DNA of 64,000 nucleotides, from positions 372,001 through 436,000 of the forward strand of contig JAHBWI010000002.1 in assembly GCA_019637075.1 (NCBI GenBank). The letters are read 5' to 3'. This DNA is from Nitrospiraceae bacterium. Its GTDB lineage: Bacteria; Nitrospirota; Nitrospiria; Nitrospirales; Nitrospiraceae. Positions 27,516 to 35,788 of the stretch are shown here, piece after piece. The notes under the pieces are model-generated. The model worked only from the letters and a program-made list of their open reading frames with translations. It did not search any database and was not told where the DNA came from. A program made the position numbers and the translations under genes. Position 1 is the first letter of the stretch. Each line of letters begins with the position of its first letter.

Positions 27516-28631
27516 CTACCGAATCGACTCGTAGCCCCCCAACACACCGTGCCTGGACAGCACGAGCTGCCACAGATGAACTCTTCTTGCCCGAAAGGCG
27601 CCGGCCAATGACAGCAGATAGTAGCGCCAAGCCCGGTTGAACCGTTCGTCGATCAGAGGGGGCAGCGCCTCGTGGTGGCGGTCGATGTTCTCCTGCCAAC
27701 CCATGAGCGTCTTGTCATAGTCCGGCCCGAAGTTGTGCCAATCTTCCAGCACGAGCAGGCCGTCCATGGCCGCGCCCAGCTGCGCGGTGGACGGAAGCAT
27801 CCCGCCGGGGAAGATGTACTTGTCGAACCAAGGATCTGCGGTGGAGACCGACGCATTGTTGCCGATCGTGTGCAGCAGAAACAGCCCGTGTTCCTTCAAG
27901 GAACGATAGGCCACTTCCATCAGCCTGCGGTAATTCTTGTAGCCCACATGCTCACAGAGGCCGATGGCGGCCACCTTGTCGAACTCCCCTGTGGCCTCAC
28001 GATAGTCTCCCTGAATGACTTCGACGGGCAATCCCGCACACCAGCGGCGGGCAAACGCCACCTGCTTGTCCGAAATATTGTAGGCCACGACCGAACAGCC
28101 ATAGTGCAAAGCCGCATAACGGGCAAACCCACCCCACCCGCAACCCAATTCCAGCACCCGATCTCCCGGCTTCAGTTGCAACTTTCGGCAGATCAGGTCC
28201 AACTTGTGTTCCTGGGCTTCATCCAAGCTGGAAGCGCGCTTCCAGTAGGCGCAGGTATATTGCATGGTGGGGCCCAGCATCGCACGATAGAACTCTTCGT
28301 CCAGGTCGTAATGCTGCTCAGCGACTCTCCTCGAGAGCCGCCTGTTCTGCATATTGAAGAACTTCGCCTTGAGCGCATTCAGGATCAGGTTCTTGTCCAG
28401 AATCGCTTCGTCTAACTGCACCTGATGGACCTTGTCAAAAAACTCATCCAACTGGGCGGCGTCCCACCAGCCTTCCATGTAAGACTCGCCGAGCCCCAAC
28501 GAGCCGTCTGAGAGTACCCGGTCATAAAACGCATCATTGTGAACTCGGATGTCTCCCGGCTCATCCCCTCCGACGTGAACATGGGCACGGTTGAGAAGCT
28601 GCAGCACCGCTTGCTTGTGATCCATCGCCAA
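27516..28631 (-). CDS. cfa: Cyclopropane-fatty-acyl-phospholipid synthase family methyltransferase
   Basis: 371 residues, close to Escherichia coli Cfa along its whole length: N-terminal domain with VLSDGSLGLGESYMEGWWD, then the SAM-binding core VLELGCGWGGFARYAA, CEHVGYKNY, LLHTIGNN, DKYIFPGGMLPS, EDWHNFGPDYDKTL and AGAFRARRVHLWQ. Residues known to hold bicarbonate in Cfa (Cys in GCGWGG, Glu/His in EHVG, His in HTIG and a late Tyr) appear present. It transfers a methylene from SAM to a cis double bond. Alone this would give cyclopropane lipids; with the adjacent FAD reductase it may give methyl branches instead. It follows the desaturase gene after 54 bases in the same operon. Confidence 0.88.
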   Translation of the reverse strand: MAMDHKQAVLQLLNRAHVHVGGDEPGDIRVHNDAFYDRVLSDGSLGLGESYMEGWWDAAQLDEFFDKVHQVQLDEAILDKNLILNALKAKFFNMQNRRLSRRVAEQHYDLDEEFYRAMLGPTMQYTCAYWKRASSLDEAQEHKLDLICRKLQLKPGDRVLELGCGWGGFARYAALHYGCSVVAYNISDKQVAFARRWCAGLPVEVIQGDYREATGEFDKVAAIGLCEHVGYKNYRRLMEVAYRSLKEHGLFLLHTIGNNASVSTADPWFDKYIFPGGMLPSTAQLGAAMDGLLVLEDWHNFGPDYDKTLMGWQENIDRHHEALPPLIDERFNRAWRYYLLSLAGAFRARRVHLWQLVLSRHGVLGGYESIR

Positions 28632-28685
28632 GCCGTCCTTTCCCCCCGGAGGGATCGAACATGACGCGCTGTCAATGGTCGCGGC

Positions 28686-29543
28686 TTAATTTCGAAGGCT
28701 ACTGGCCGCGATCGTCTGCTGTTTGACGGATTCAGGGGGCATCCGGAGGTCCCAGACCACCCCCGTCCATGATAACGCCCGCAAAATGTAATAGGACAGG
28801 TCCACCTCCCACCAAAACCACCCCTGGTTGACCGCCAGCTGATAGTGATGGTGGTTGTTGTGCCACCCTTCCCCACAGCACAAGATGGCGAGAAGCGCGC
28901 TATTGCGGCTGTCGTCGCCCGAGTTATAACGCACGCGGCCGATCAGGTGGGAAAGGGAATTGATGAAGAAGGTGCCGTGATACAGGGCGGTGGTGGAGAT
29001 GAAAAATCCCCAGATGAGACCCGGCATGCCCCAGAGCCCGTACATGAGGGCGGCATACAGGAACGGCGGCACGACATAGAAGCGGTTCAGCCACATCAGT
29101 TCCGGATAGCGCGCCAAATCCTTCACGAGATGGAACTGCGTCGCCGTCGAACTGGGGTTGAGAATCCAACCCACATGGGAATACCAAAACCCCTGCTGCG
29201 CCGGTGAATGGAGATCCCGCTGCCGATCGGAATGACGATGGTGATGCCGGTGATGGGCGGCCCACCAGAGCACGCCCTTCTGCGCGCTCGTCATGGCCAG
29301 ACAGGCCAGGAGGAATTGGAACACACGCCCGGTCTTATAGGAACGATGGGAAAAATACCGGTGGTACCCGGCGGTGACCCCGACCATTCGGATGTAGTAA
29401 CTGACTACCGCCAACAGCACCCACTCCCACGTGACGCCCGTGAACAGGGCACCGAGACACATGAGGTGAATCGCCAGAAACGGCAGGTTGTCCCATTGTT
29501 GCAGGGCACTCTTGGTTGATGGCTTGAGATTGTCTTCAGTCAT
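28686..29543 (-). CDS. Acyl-CoA/acyl-lipid fatty-acid desaturase
   Basis: 285-residue membrane di-iron desaturase of the DesC/delta-9 class. Three histidine boxes are visible: HRYFSH at 61-66, HHRHHHRHSD near 97-106 and EGWHNNHHHY near 229-238. Four membrane segments flank them (FLAIHLMCLGALFTG, WVLLAVVSYYIRMVG, VFQFLLACLAM, FLYAALMYGLWGMPGL). It introduces one cis double bond using O2 and reduced ferredoxin or cytochrome b5; position is not readable from sequence. The start ATG overlaps the cobB stop by four bases. The product double bond is the natural substrate for the Cfa-like enzyme encoded next. Confidence 0.9.
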   Translation of the reverse strand: MTEDNLKPSTKSALQQWDNLPFLAIHLMCLGALFTGVTWEWVLLAVVSYYIRMVGVTAGYHRYFSHRSYKTGRVFQFLLACLAMTSAQKGVLWWAAHHRHHHRHSDRQRDLHSPAQQGFWYSHVGWILNPSSTATQFHLVKDLARYPELMWLNRFYVVPPFLYAALMYGLWGMPGLIWGFFISTTALYHGTFFINSLSHLIGRVRYNSGDDSRNSALLAILCCGEGWHNNHHHYQLAVNQGWFWWEVDLSYYILRALSWTGVVWDLRMPPESVKQQTIAASSLRN

Positions 29544-30921
29544 GCGTCACACTGTCCTGCACGCCCCTACCAGCAGACTGCAGTAGCTCGCTGATCATCG
29601 ACGGCTGGCTCCCAAAGTGAAGGTGTGTATATCCGGCCAACGTATTTTTCGTGACAAGCCCATCCGTCCCTTTGCGCTCACCCCTGGCATCGGCGACCTG
29701 ATAGGCATAGGCCAATGCCCCGGTCGGTTCCAGGACGGAATAGTGAAATTCGTGTCCGCGCGCAACCGTCCCCGCTTCTCCCAGAATGCATGGGCGGGAC
29801 AACTCAAGCCGACGATAGCCCAGCGTCAGTCCCGTCTTTCGCATGACCGCCAGGGCCGGAAAGACCCCCGCCATCTCATGCACCCGCCCTTCGAAATCGC
29901 GAATACCGTCCGTCAAGTACATCATTCCTCCACATTCAGCGAATATCGTCCCGCCCCGTTCGGAAAAGGCCGCAACAGTCCGGCGCATGCTGCGATTTTC
30001 CGAGAGGGCCGCGGCATGCAATTCAGGGTAACCCCCGCCAAGATATAGCATGTCTACGTGGGGTAACGCTGCATCCAAAATAGGAGAAAAATAGACGAGT
30101 TCGCCCCCCTGTGACTCAAGCAACTGCAGATTGTCCGCGTAATAAAAGCAGAAGGCGGGATCACGTGCAACACCAATCCGCACTGTTCGGCTGGGAGTCG
30201 GTTGCACGGGGGACGGATGGGGCCTCTCGATGGGAGCGGCCGTAGCTGCCACGCGCTCCAACAGGTCAAGATCGACCGTCGCCTCGGCAGATGCGCCCAA
30301 CCGGCGATACAGTTCGCACCAACTCCCCTCGCCGGCCCCGACCAATCCCAGGTGACGTTCAGAAATGACCACCTCATCCTGCCGAAGGTACCCCACGGCA
30401 GGGATGCTCATCCGCTGCTCGACCGCGTTCTTGAGCAACCGGTAGTGGCCTGGGCTGTTGACACGGTTGAAGAGGACCCCGGCGATGGCGAGGTCCGGAT
30501 CGAACCGCGCGAACCCCTCAACAAGGGCGGCCGCAGACCTGGCCATCGCCCCCCCGTCCACCACCAGCAGCACCGGCGCACCCAACTGCTTGGCCAGTTC
30601 GGCAGTGCTTCCCTCATCGTTCGTTGAACCGATGCCGTCGAATAAGCCCATCATCCCTTCAATAAGCGCGAGGTCCGCCCCCATCGACGCATGGGTAAGG
30701 ATGGCCCTATTCATCTCCGCATCGAGCATCCACCCATCCAAGTTCCTCGACGGGCGACCGGTTACCGCCGTGTGGTGGGCGGGATCGATGAAATCCGGCC
30801 CAGCCTTGAATGGCTGTACCACCCGCCCCTTGGCGGCCAACGCGGAGAGCAGCGCCAAAGTCACCGTGGTTTTGCCGACGCTGCTCCCGGTGCCGGCGAT
30901 AACGAGACGCGGGATCCTCAT
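29536..30921 (-). CDS. cobB: Cobyrinate a,c-diamide synthase
   Basis: About 461 residues from ATG 30921 (MRIPRLVIAG), the start that gives normal CobB/CbiA length; a longer frame reaches 31026. N-terminal P-loop GTGSSVGKTTVTLALL and DTBS-like fold (GPDFIDPAHH, LIEGMMGLFDG), C-terminal class-I glutamine amidotransferase domain with YLGGGYPELH and nucleophile Cys in FAECGGMMYL, closing His near THLHFGSQP. It amidates cobyrinate at a and c using Gln and ATP in cobalamin synthesis. No other cobalamin genes lie nearby, and no B12 riboswitch was recognised upstream. Overlap with the desaturase gene puts it first in a lipid operon, an odd partner. Confidence 0.92.
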   Translation of the reverse strand: MRIPRLVIAGTGSSVGKTTVTLALLSALAAKGRVVQPFKAGPDFIDPAHHTAVTGRPSRNLDGWMLDAEMNRAILTHASMGADLALIEGMMGLFDGIGSTNDEGSTAELAKQLGAPVLLVVDGGAMARSAAALVEGFARFDPDLAIAGVLFNRVNSPGHYRLLKNAVEQRMSIPAVGYLRQDEVVISERHLGLVGAGEGSWCELYRRLGASAEATVDLDLLERVAATAAPIERPHPSPVQPTPSRTVRIGVARDPAFCFYYADNLQLLESQGGELVYFSPILDAALPHVDMLYLGGGYPELHAAALSENRSMRRTVAAFSERGGTIFAECGGMMYLTDGIRDFEGRVHEMAGVFPALAVMRKTGLTLGYRRLELSRPCILGEAGTVARGHEFHYSVLEPTGALAYAYQVADARGERKGTDGLVTKNTLAGYTHLHFGSQPSMISELLQSAGRGVQDSVTHD

Positions 30922-31245
30922 GGACAGATCCAGACTGCGAATATCAACTGAGATACCCATACGACTAGCTGAACAACCGTTCCATATAGAGGAGGCTTCG
31001 TACCGTTGCTGAGCCAGGCTCTTCACACGGCCGGCAAGTCGACCATTTCACCCCTCCGACGCCTCCGACTCATGCAGGCGGATCCGATCCGTATAGCATG
31101 GTTTTGGTGTCCGTAACACTCCGATTTTTCTCGGCCTTTCCAGCCCGTCAGATCGCTGCAATGGAGCCACCCCTCGTCTGGTTGATCAGCATCGATCCGC
31201 GATCATCACGAGCGGTTCGGGAGGCACACGCATAGCGATTGCACT

Positions 31246-31261
31246 CGTGACCTGGGTCACA
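31246..31261. promoter_or_regulatory. CRP/FNR-family-like palindrome
   Basis: CGTGA-CCTGGG-TCACA (31246-31261) differs from the classical TGTGA-N6-TCACA site by one base and contains the symmetric GTGACC/GGTCAC arms. It lies about 325 bases before the cobB start and about 270 before the sigma-28 promoter, so it could control either direction. No matching regulator gene is in the window. Confidence 0.35.
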
Positions 31262-31528
31262 GACCGCGGGATATCGATCCGTCAGATGGGCGGTACCATT
31301 GCGCCTTAGCTTCTAGACATTCGCCACACCCTTCACGTGACTCCGTCAGACTGTTCGATCGGTCAGGCATCGCAATCCCCCGCAGGCAGCGGTCGTTGCC
31401 ATATTCCCCACGACAACGCCTCTTGTTTGTCATCCGTATCCCGACAGATGGCGACGATATCAAGAAACGCCGTCAGCCGCATACTTCCGTACCACTACCA
31501 GATCTATTACGACGTACGTATTGGCCGA

Positions 31529-31555
31529 TAAAGTTTTAGGGACCTCTTCCGATAA
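31529..31555 (+). promoter_or_regulatory. Sigma-28 (FliA) promoter of the chemotaxis operon
   Basis: TAAAGTTT at 31529-31536, an 11-base spacer and TCCGATAA at 31548-31555 match the enterobacterial FliA consensus TAAAGTTT-N11-GCCGATAA at 15 of 16 positions with exact spacing. The start of transcription would be near 31562, about 48 bases before the first chemotaxis gene. This ties the whole che operon to late flagellar gene expression. Confidence 0.75.
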
Positions 31556-31609
31556 GACTCAGGCACCTCACGCGTTGCGGGAGGACCAGGATGCTCACCA
31601 GGAATCACC

Positions 31610-32791
31610 ATGATGTCGAATCAGTCGCTCGATAAGATACTGCCGCTTGGTTCAAGCGTAATCGGGACAGCACTGCTGTTGACTCACGGCGGCTTGCACT
31701 GGCCCGTTATGCTTTCCGGTGCCGTGATGGTCGCACTCGGCTCGGCCACCGGCTGGAAACTCTCCGCCGATCATGCCGCGGCCATTGCGGCGATCGAGCA
31801 ACAGCGCACGGCGCTGTCGGCCGAGGATCGCGCAACCGCCACGCAGGAACTCCGCACCGGCTTGCACGCCTTGACCTCGCAAGTCCTGTCTGTCTGGAGC
31901 CAGCACATCGAGGGCTCGCGCAAGCGCATGGAGGATGCCTTCGTGGCGCTCACCTCGAGGTTCTCGGAGATCGTCAACCGGCTCAACGACGCGGTGACTG
32001 CCTCGCAGAAAGCGGTCGGTGCGGGAACCACCAACGGGTCCGCCAATGGAATGGTGACCATGCTGGCGAGCAGCGAACGCCGGCTCAACACGATCGTGTC
32101 GGCGCTGAATGAAGCACGGCAGGACAAGGAACACCTGCTCACGGAATCCAGAAAGATGGTAAAGGTCGTCGAAGAACTGAAGCTGATGGCGGAAGAAGTG
32201 GAGAGCATCGCCGACCAGACGAATTTGCTCGCGCTGAATGCCGCGATCGAGTCGGCGCGGGCCGGAGAGGCCGGCCGAGGGTTTGCCGTCGTCGCCGACG
32301 AAGTCCGCAAACTCTCGACCCGTGCGGGTGAAAACGGAAAACGCATGAACAGCAAGGTTCAAGTGATCAACAGTGCCATCTTGTCGTCGACGACGATGGT
32401 GGAAACCTCAGTGCAGCGGGACTCCCGCTCGCTCGAATTCTCGATGGGGAAGATCCGCGAGGTGCTGGACGAGTTCGGTTCCGCCGCCAAGGGCCTCGAG
32501 GACTCGATGGGGCTGCTGCAGCGAGAGAGCCAAAGCATCACATTGGAGGTGTCGGAAGCCTTGGTCCAACTGCAGGTGCAGGATCGAGTCAATCAGATCC
32601 TCATGCACGTCCAAAGCAACATCGACCAACTCTGTGGAAAACTGGTGACGCTCGAGGGAGCCCTGCGAGCGTCGGATGTGGCCGCGCTCGCACAGGCGCT
32701 GAAGAGTTCGTACACGATGGAAGAAGAACACAGCAGGCACGGGTCAGGCCAGGCGGCGCAGAATAAATCGGCGGAAATCACTTTTTTCTAG
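31610..32791 (+). CDS. Methyl-accepting chemotaxis-like protein without periplasmic sensor
   Basis: 393 residues. Two short N-terminal membrane segments (about 12-28 and 33-48) are joined by only a few residues, so there is no periplasmic ligand domain. A long coiled coil follows and then the conserved signalling hairpin tip [40 protein letters not shown] near 196-235, which contacts CheA and CheW. The C-terminal part includes [22 protein letters not shown], a tail seen in receptors encoded inside che operons. First gene of the operon behind the sigma-28 promoter. It may sense membrane or internal state rather than an external ligand. Confidence 0.85.
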   Translation: MMSNQSLDKILPLGSSVIGTALLLTHGGLHWPVMLSGAVMVALGSATGWKLSADHAAAIAAIEQQRTALSAEDRATATQELRTGLHALTSQVLSVWSQHIEGSRKRMEDAFVALTSRFSEIVNRLNDAVTASQKAVGAGTTNGSANGMVTMLASSERRLNTIVSALNEARQDKEHLLTESRKMVKVVEELKLMAEEVESIADQTNLLALNAAIESARAGEAGRGFAVVADEVRKLSTRAGENGKRMNSKVQVINSAILSSTTMVETSVQRDSRSLEFSMGKIREVLDEFGSAAKGLEDSMGLLQRESQSITLEVSEALVQLQVQDRVNQILMHVQSNIDQLCGKLVTLEGALRASDVAALAQALKSSYTMEEEHSRHGSGQAAQNKSAEITFF

Positions 32792-32799
32792 GGGGAATC

Positions 32800-33168
32800 A
32801 TGGCCAAGACCATTCTCATAGTCGACGACTCGGCATCACTTCGACAGGTCGTATCGATCGCGCTTAAGGGGGCCGGCTATGACATCATCGAGGGCGCGGA
32901 CGGCAAGGATGCCTTGTCCAAACTCACGGGGCAGAAGGTGCACCTGATCATCAGCGACGTCAACATGCCAAATATGGACGGCATCACCTTCGTCAAAGAA
33001 GTCAAGAAGCTGCCCAATTATAAGTTCACCCCGATCATCATGTTGACCACGGAATCGCAGGAGTCGAAGAAGGCCGAAGGGCAGGAAGCCGGCGTGAAGG
33101 CTTGGGTGGTCAAGCCGTTCAAGCCTGAAACCATGCTGATGGCGGTCTCCAAATTGATTCTCCCCTAG
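32800..33168 (+). CDS. cheY: Single-domain chemotaxis response regulator
   Basis: 122-residue receiver domain. Acidic pocket at VDDS (residues 9-10), phospho-acceptor Asp53 in ISDVNMPNMDG, Thr/Ser switch in IIMLTTES and the conserved Lys in WVVKPFKPE. No output domain, so it acts by binding the flagellar switch or as phosphate sink. It lies nine bases after the MCP gene and upstream of cheA, its probable kinase. Confidence 0.92.
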   Translation: MAKTILIVDDSASLRQVVSIALKGAGYDIIEGADGKDALSKLTGQKVHLIISDVNMPNMDGITFVKEVKKLPNYKFTPIIMLTTESQESKKAEGQEAGVKAWVVKPFKPETMLMAVSKLILP

Positions 33169-33195
33169 CCACTGGCCGTACGCGAGGAACCGACC

Positions 33196-33495
33196 ATGGA
33201 ACTGCGTGAAGACACCGCTGGAACCGTTCACCGCCTGCACATCGCGGGGGAGCTGACGATTTACTCCGCACTTGAACTGAAACCCCGCCTGTTGGGGGCC
33301 CTGGCGCAGAAAAGCGCGCTGGAGATCCACGCGGGGAACGTCACGGAAGTCGATACGGCCGGCATCCAGCTGCTGCTGCTGGCCAAGCGCGAAGCGGCGG
33401 GAGCAGGAAAACAGCTCAGTCTCATGACACCCAGTCAGTCCCTGCGCGAAGCCCTGGGGCAATGCTTCCTCAACGAACAACTGGACCATCTTTAG
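33196..33495 (+). CDS. STAS-domain protein of the chemotaxis operon
   Basis: 99 residues forming a STAS fold: GTVHRLHIAGELTIYSALELKPRLLGAL, then LEIHAGNVTEVDTAGIQLLLLAKREA. The acceptor-type position is Thr in VDTAGIQ, so phosphorylation is possible. Small STAS proteins between cheY and cheA are found in several proteobacterial che operons; their role in receptor or CheA control is not settled. Neighbours are cheY (27 bases upstream) and cheA (21 bases downstream). Confidence 0.85.
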   Translation: MELREDTAGTVHRLHIAGELTIYSALELKPRLLGALAQKSALEIHAGNVTEVDTAGIQLLLLAKREAAGAGKQLSLMTPSQSLREALGQCFLNEQLDHL

Positions 33496-33516
33496 CGCAC
33501 ACATGACGGATCACCT

Positions 33517-35763
33517 ATGAATTTGGATGCTGCGGTACAAACGTTCCTGGCGGAAAGTCGTGAACTGCTCGATAGTATGGAGGAGCAACTTCTCCATCTG
33601 GAATCCAACCCCGGAGCGGACGGCGACATCAACGCCATTTTCCGGGCCGCCCATACGATCAAGGGCTCGGCCGGACTGTTCGGCTTCGATGACATCGTCC
33701 GATTCACCCACAAGGTGGAAAACCTCCTCGACCGGCTGAGGGACAAGCAGATGGGCCTTGATGCCGACTGCATCGCCCTGCTTCTGGCAAGCTGCGACCA
33801 TACCCGTACGTTGATCGAAAATATCGCCGGCAACGAACCCTTGAGCGCCGATGCGAAGGCCACCTGGAGCACGCTCTCGGCTCGCCTGGACGTACACCTG
33901 GGACTCTCACCGTCCTCTCAACCGGACCACGCGATGCCGGATACCACGGCCCTCGCCACATCGAGCCCCGAGGAGGCGGAATCGGAACGGAACACAGCCG
34001 ACTATGCTTGGCATCTCTCGCTGCGGTTCACCCGCGATGTGCTGCGCAACGGCATGGATCCGCTTTCCTTCATCCGCTATCTCCGCACTATCGGCGACGT
34101 GCTGCATGTCACCACGATTGCCGACGCGATCCCCACTGCCGAAGACATGGATGCGGAGAGCTGCTACCTCGGCTTTGAGATCAGGCTGCGCACCCAAGCA
34201 GACAAGACGACCATCGAAAACGTGTTTGAGTTCGTCAAGGATGACTGCAGCCTGCGCATACTCCCCCCGCGGAGCAAACATTCGGAATACATCAAGCTCA
34301 TTCAGGAATTGCCGGAAGACACGATGCGACTGGGTGAAATTCTGGTCAAGAGCGGCGCCCTGACTCGGGCGGAACTGGAGCGAAGCCTACGCGCACAGCA
34401 CGGAGACGATCACGCGAATGTGCTGGACACCGCTCCGCCAGGCAGCACCCAACTCGGCAACCATTTGGTGAGGGAAGGCGTCGTGAACTCCACGGTGGTC
34501 CATGCCGCGTTGGACAAACAACAACTGGTCAAGGAACACAAATCCCAGGAAAGCCGATTCATCCGCGTCGAAGCGGAGAAACTCGATCAACTCATCAACT
34601 TGGTGGGCGAATTGGTGATCGCCGGCGCCGGCACACACCTGCTGGCCAAACGGAGCGGAGAAGGCGACGTCTTGGAATCGGCCTCGACCGTCTGCCGGCT
34701 CTTGGAAGAGGTCCGAAACCATGCCCTCGGATTGCGCATGGTGCAGATCGGTGCCACCTTCCAGCGGTTCCAACGGGTCGTGCGCGACGTCAGCCAGGAA
34801 CTCGGCAAGGAGATCGAGCTGGTCATCACCGGCGGGGATACCGAACTCGATAAATCCGTCGTGGAGCGCATCGGCGATCCGTTGATGCACCTCGTGCGCA
34901 ATTCAATGGACCATGGGATCGAACCGCGCGAAGTCCGGCTCCAACGGGGGAAAACCGCCAAGGCCCGCATCACCCTGAACGCCTACCATGACTCCGGCAG
35001 CATCGTTATCGAAGTGACCGACGACGGCGGCGGCTTGAATCGCGAGCGGATCCTCAAGAAGGCTCGCGAACGTGGGCTGATCGGCGACTCGCAGGTCCTC
35101 AGCGATCGCGAGACCCACAATCTCATTTTCGAACCGGGCTTCTCGACCGCGCAGCAGATCTCCAACTTGTCCGGACGCGGCGTCGGCATGGACGTGGTGA
35201 AACGGAACATCGAAGCGTTGCGGGGCACCGTCGACCTGATCAGCAAGGAGTCCGTCGGCACCACCGTGCAGATTCGCCTCCCGCTCACACTGGCGATCAT
35301 CGACGGCTTCCTGGTCGGCGTCGGGCACAATCGCTATGTGATTCCTCTCGATCTGGTCCTCGAATGCGTTGAACTGCCTCACTCCGAACGTCAGGCGTCG
35401 GCCCGAGAAGGCCACATCAGCCTGCGCGGTCAGGTGTTGCCATACCTGCGGCTCCGCCAGCTGTTCGACCTCGGGGGAGAGGCAGGCCTCCGCGAGAATA
35501 TCGTGGTGGTGCAATACGGCGGGCAGAAGATCGGCCTGGTGGTCGACTCGCTGCTCGGAGAATTCCAAACCGTCATCAAACCCTTGGGCAAGCTGTTTGC
35601 CCAACTCAAGGGCTTCGGAGGTTTCACGATCTTGGGAAGCGGCGAAGTCGCGCTGATCCTCGACGTGCCGGCCCTGATTCATTCCGTCGTGCGAGCAGAA
35701 AGCAATTCCGCCGTCGGGGCCGTGGGCCCTTCGGCGGACACCGAGTATCAACAAGCAGCGTGA
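33517..35763 (+). CDS. cheA: Chemotaxis histidine kinase CheA
   Basis: 748 residues. P1 phosphotransfer domain with the phospho-accepting His46 in [14 protein letters not shown]; a variable middle region; P3 dimerisation ([19 protein letters not shown] near 348-366); P4 ATPase with [22 protein letters not shown]-type [13 protein letters not shown] and [18 protein letters not shown]; and the P5 CheW-like coupling domain to the end. The middle region has two short repeats, [21 protein letters not shown] and [21 protein letters not shown], resembling MshEN-type modules. It phosphorylates CheY and CheB in response to the MCPs encoded around it. Start ATG 33517, preceded by a weak binding site. 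Confidence 0.95.
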   Translation: MNLDAAVQTFLAESRELLDSMEEQLLHLESNPGADGDINAIFRAAHTIKGSAGLFGFDDIVRFTHKVENLLDRLRDKQMGLDADCIALLLASCDHTRTLIENIAGNEPLSADAKATWSTLSARLDVHLGLSPSSQPDHAMPDTTALATSSPEEAESERNTADYAWHLSLRFTRDVLRNGMDPLSFIRYLRTIGDVLHVTTIADAIPTAEDMDAESCYLGFEIRLRTQADKTTIENVFEFVKDDCSLRILPPRSKHSEYIKLIQELPEDTMRLGEILVKSGALTRAELERSLRAQHGDDHANVLDTAPPGSTQLGNHLVREGVVNSTVVHAALDKQQLVKEHKSQESRFIRVEAEKLDQLINLVGELVIAGAGTHLLAKRSGEGDVLESASTVCRLLEEVRNHALGLRMVQIGATFQRFQRVVRDVSQELGKEIELVITGGDTELDKSVVERIGDPLMHLVRNSMDHGIEPREVRLQRGKTAKARITLNAYHDSGSIVIEVTDDGGGLNRERILKKARERGLIGDSQVLSDRETHNLIFEPGFSTAQQISNLSGRGVGMDVVKRNIEALRGTVDLISKESVGTTVQIRLPLTLAIIDGFLVGVGHNRYVIPLDLVLECVELPHSERQASAREGHISLRGQVLPYLRLRQLFDLGGEAGLRENIVVVQYGGQKIGLVVDSLLGEFQTVIKPLGKLFAQLKGFGGFTILGSGEVALILDVPALIHSVVRAESNSAVGAVGPSADTEYQQAA

Positions 35764-35788
35764 GCTGTACTTCTACAGGAGGCGGGTC

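Larger units (their letters stand above)
31027..31609. other. Divergent regulatory spacer between cobB operon and chemotaxis operon
   Basis: About 580 bases without a convincing gene. It contains a CRP/FNR-like palindrome (31246-31261) and a sigma-28 promoter (31529-31555), each listed separately. Short open frames here (for example 31337-31531) lack ribosome binding sites and protein-like composition. No cobalamin riboswitch was recognised. Confidence 0.6.

Noticed and set aside
27516-28631. Cfa-like gene as proof of cyclopropane lipids
   Set aside because: Sequence alone cannot tell a cyclopropane synthase from a methylene-forming enzyme; the neighbouring FAD reductase makes the methyl-branch route at least as likely.
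31027-31330. Cobalamin riboswitch upstream of cobB
   Set aside because: Searched by eye for the B12 box and flanking stems on the minus strand; none was found.
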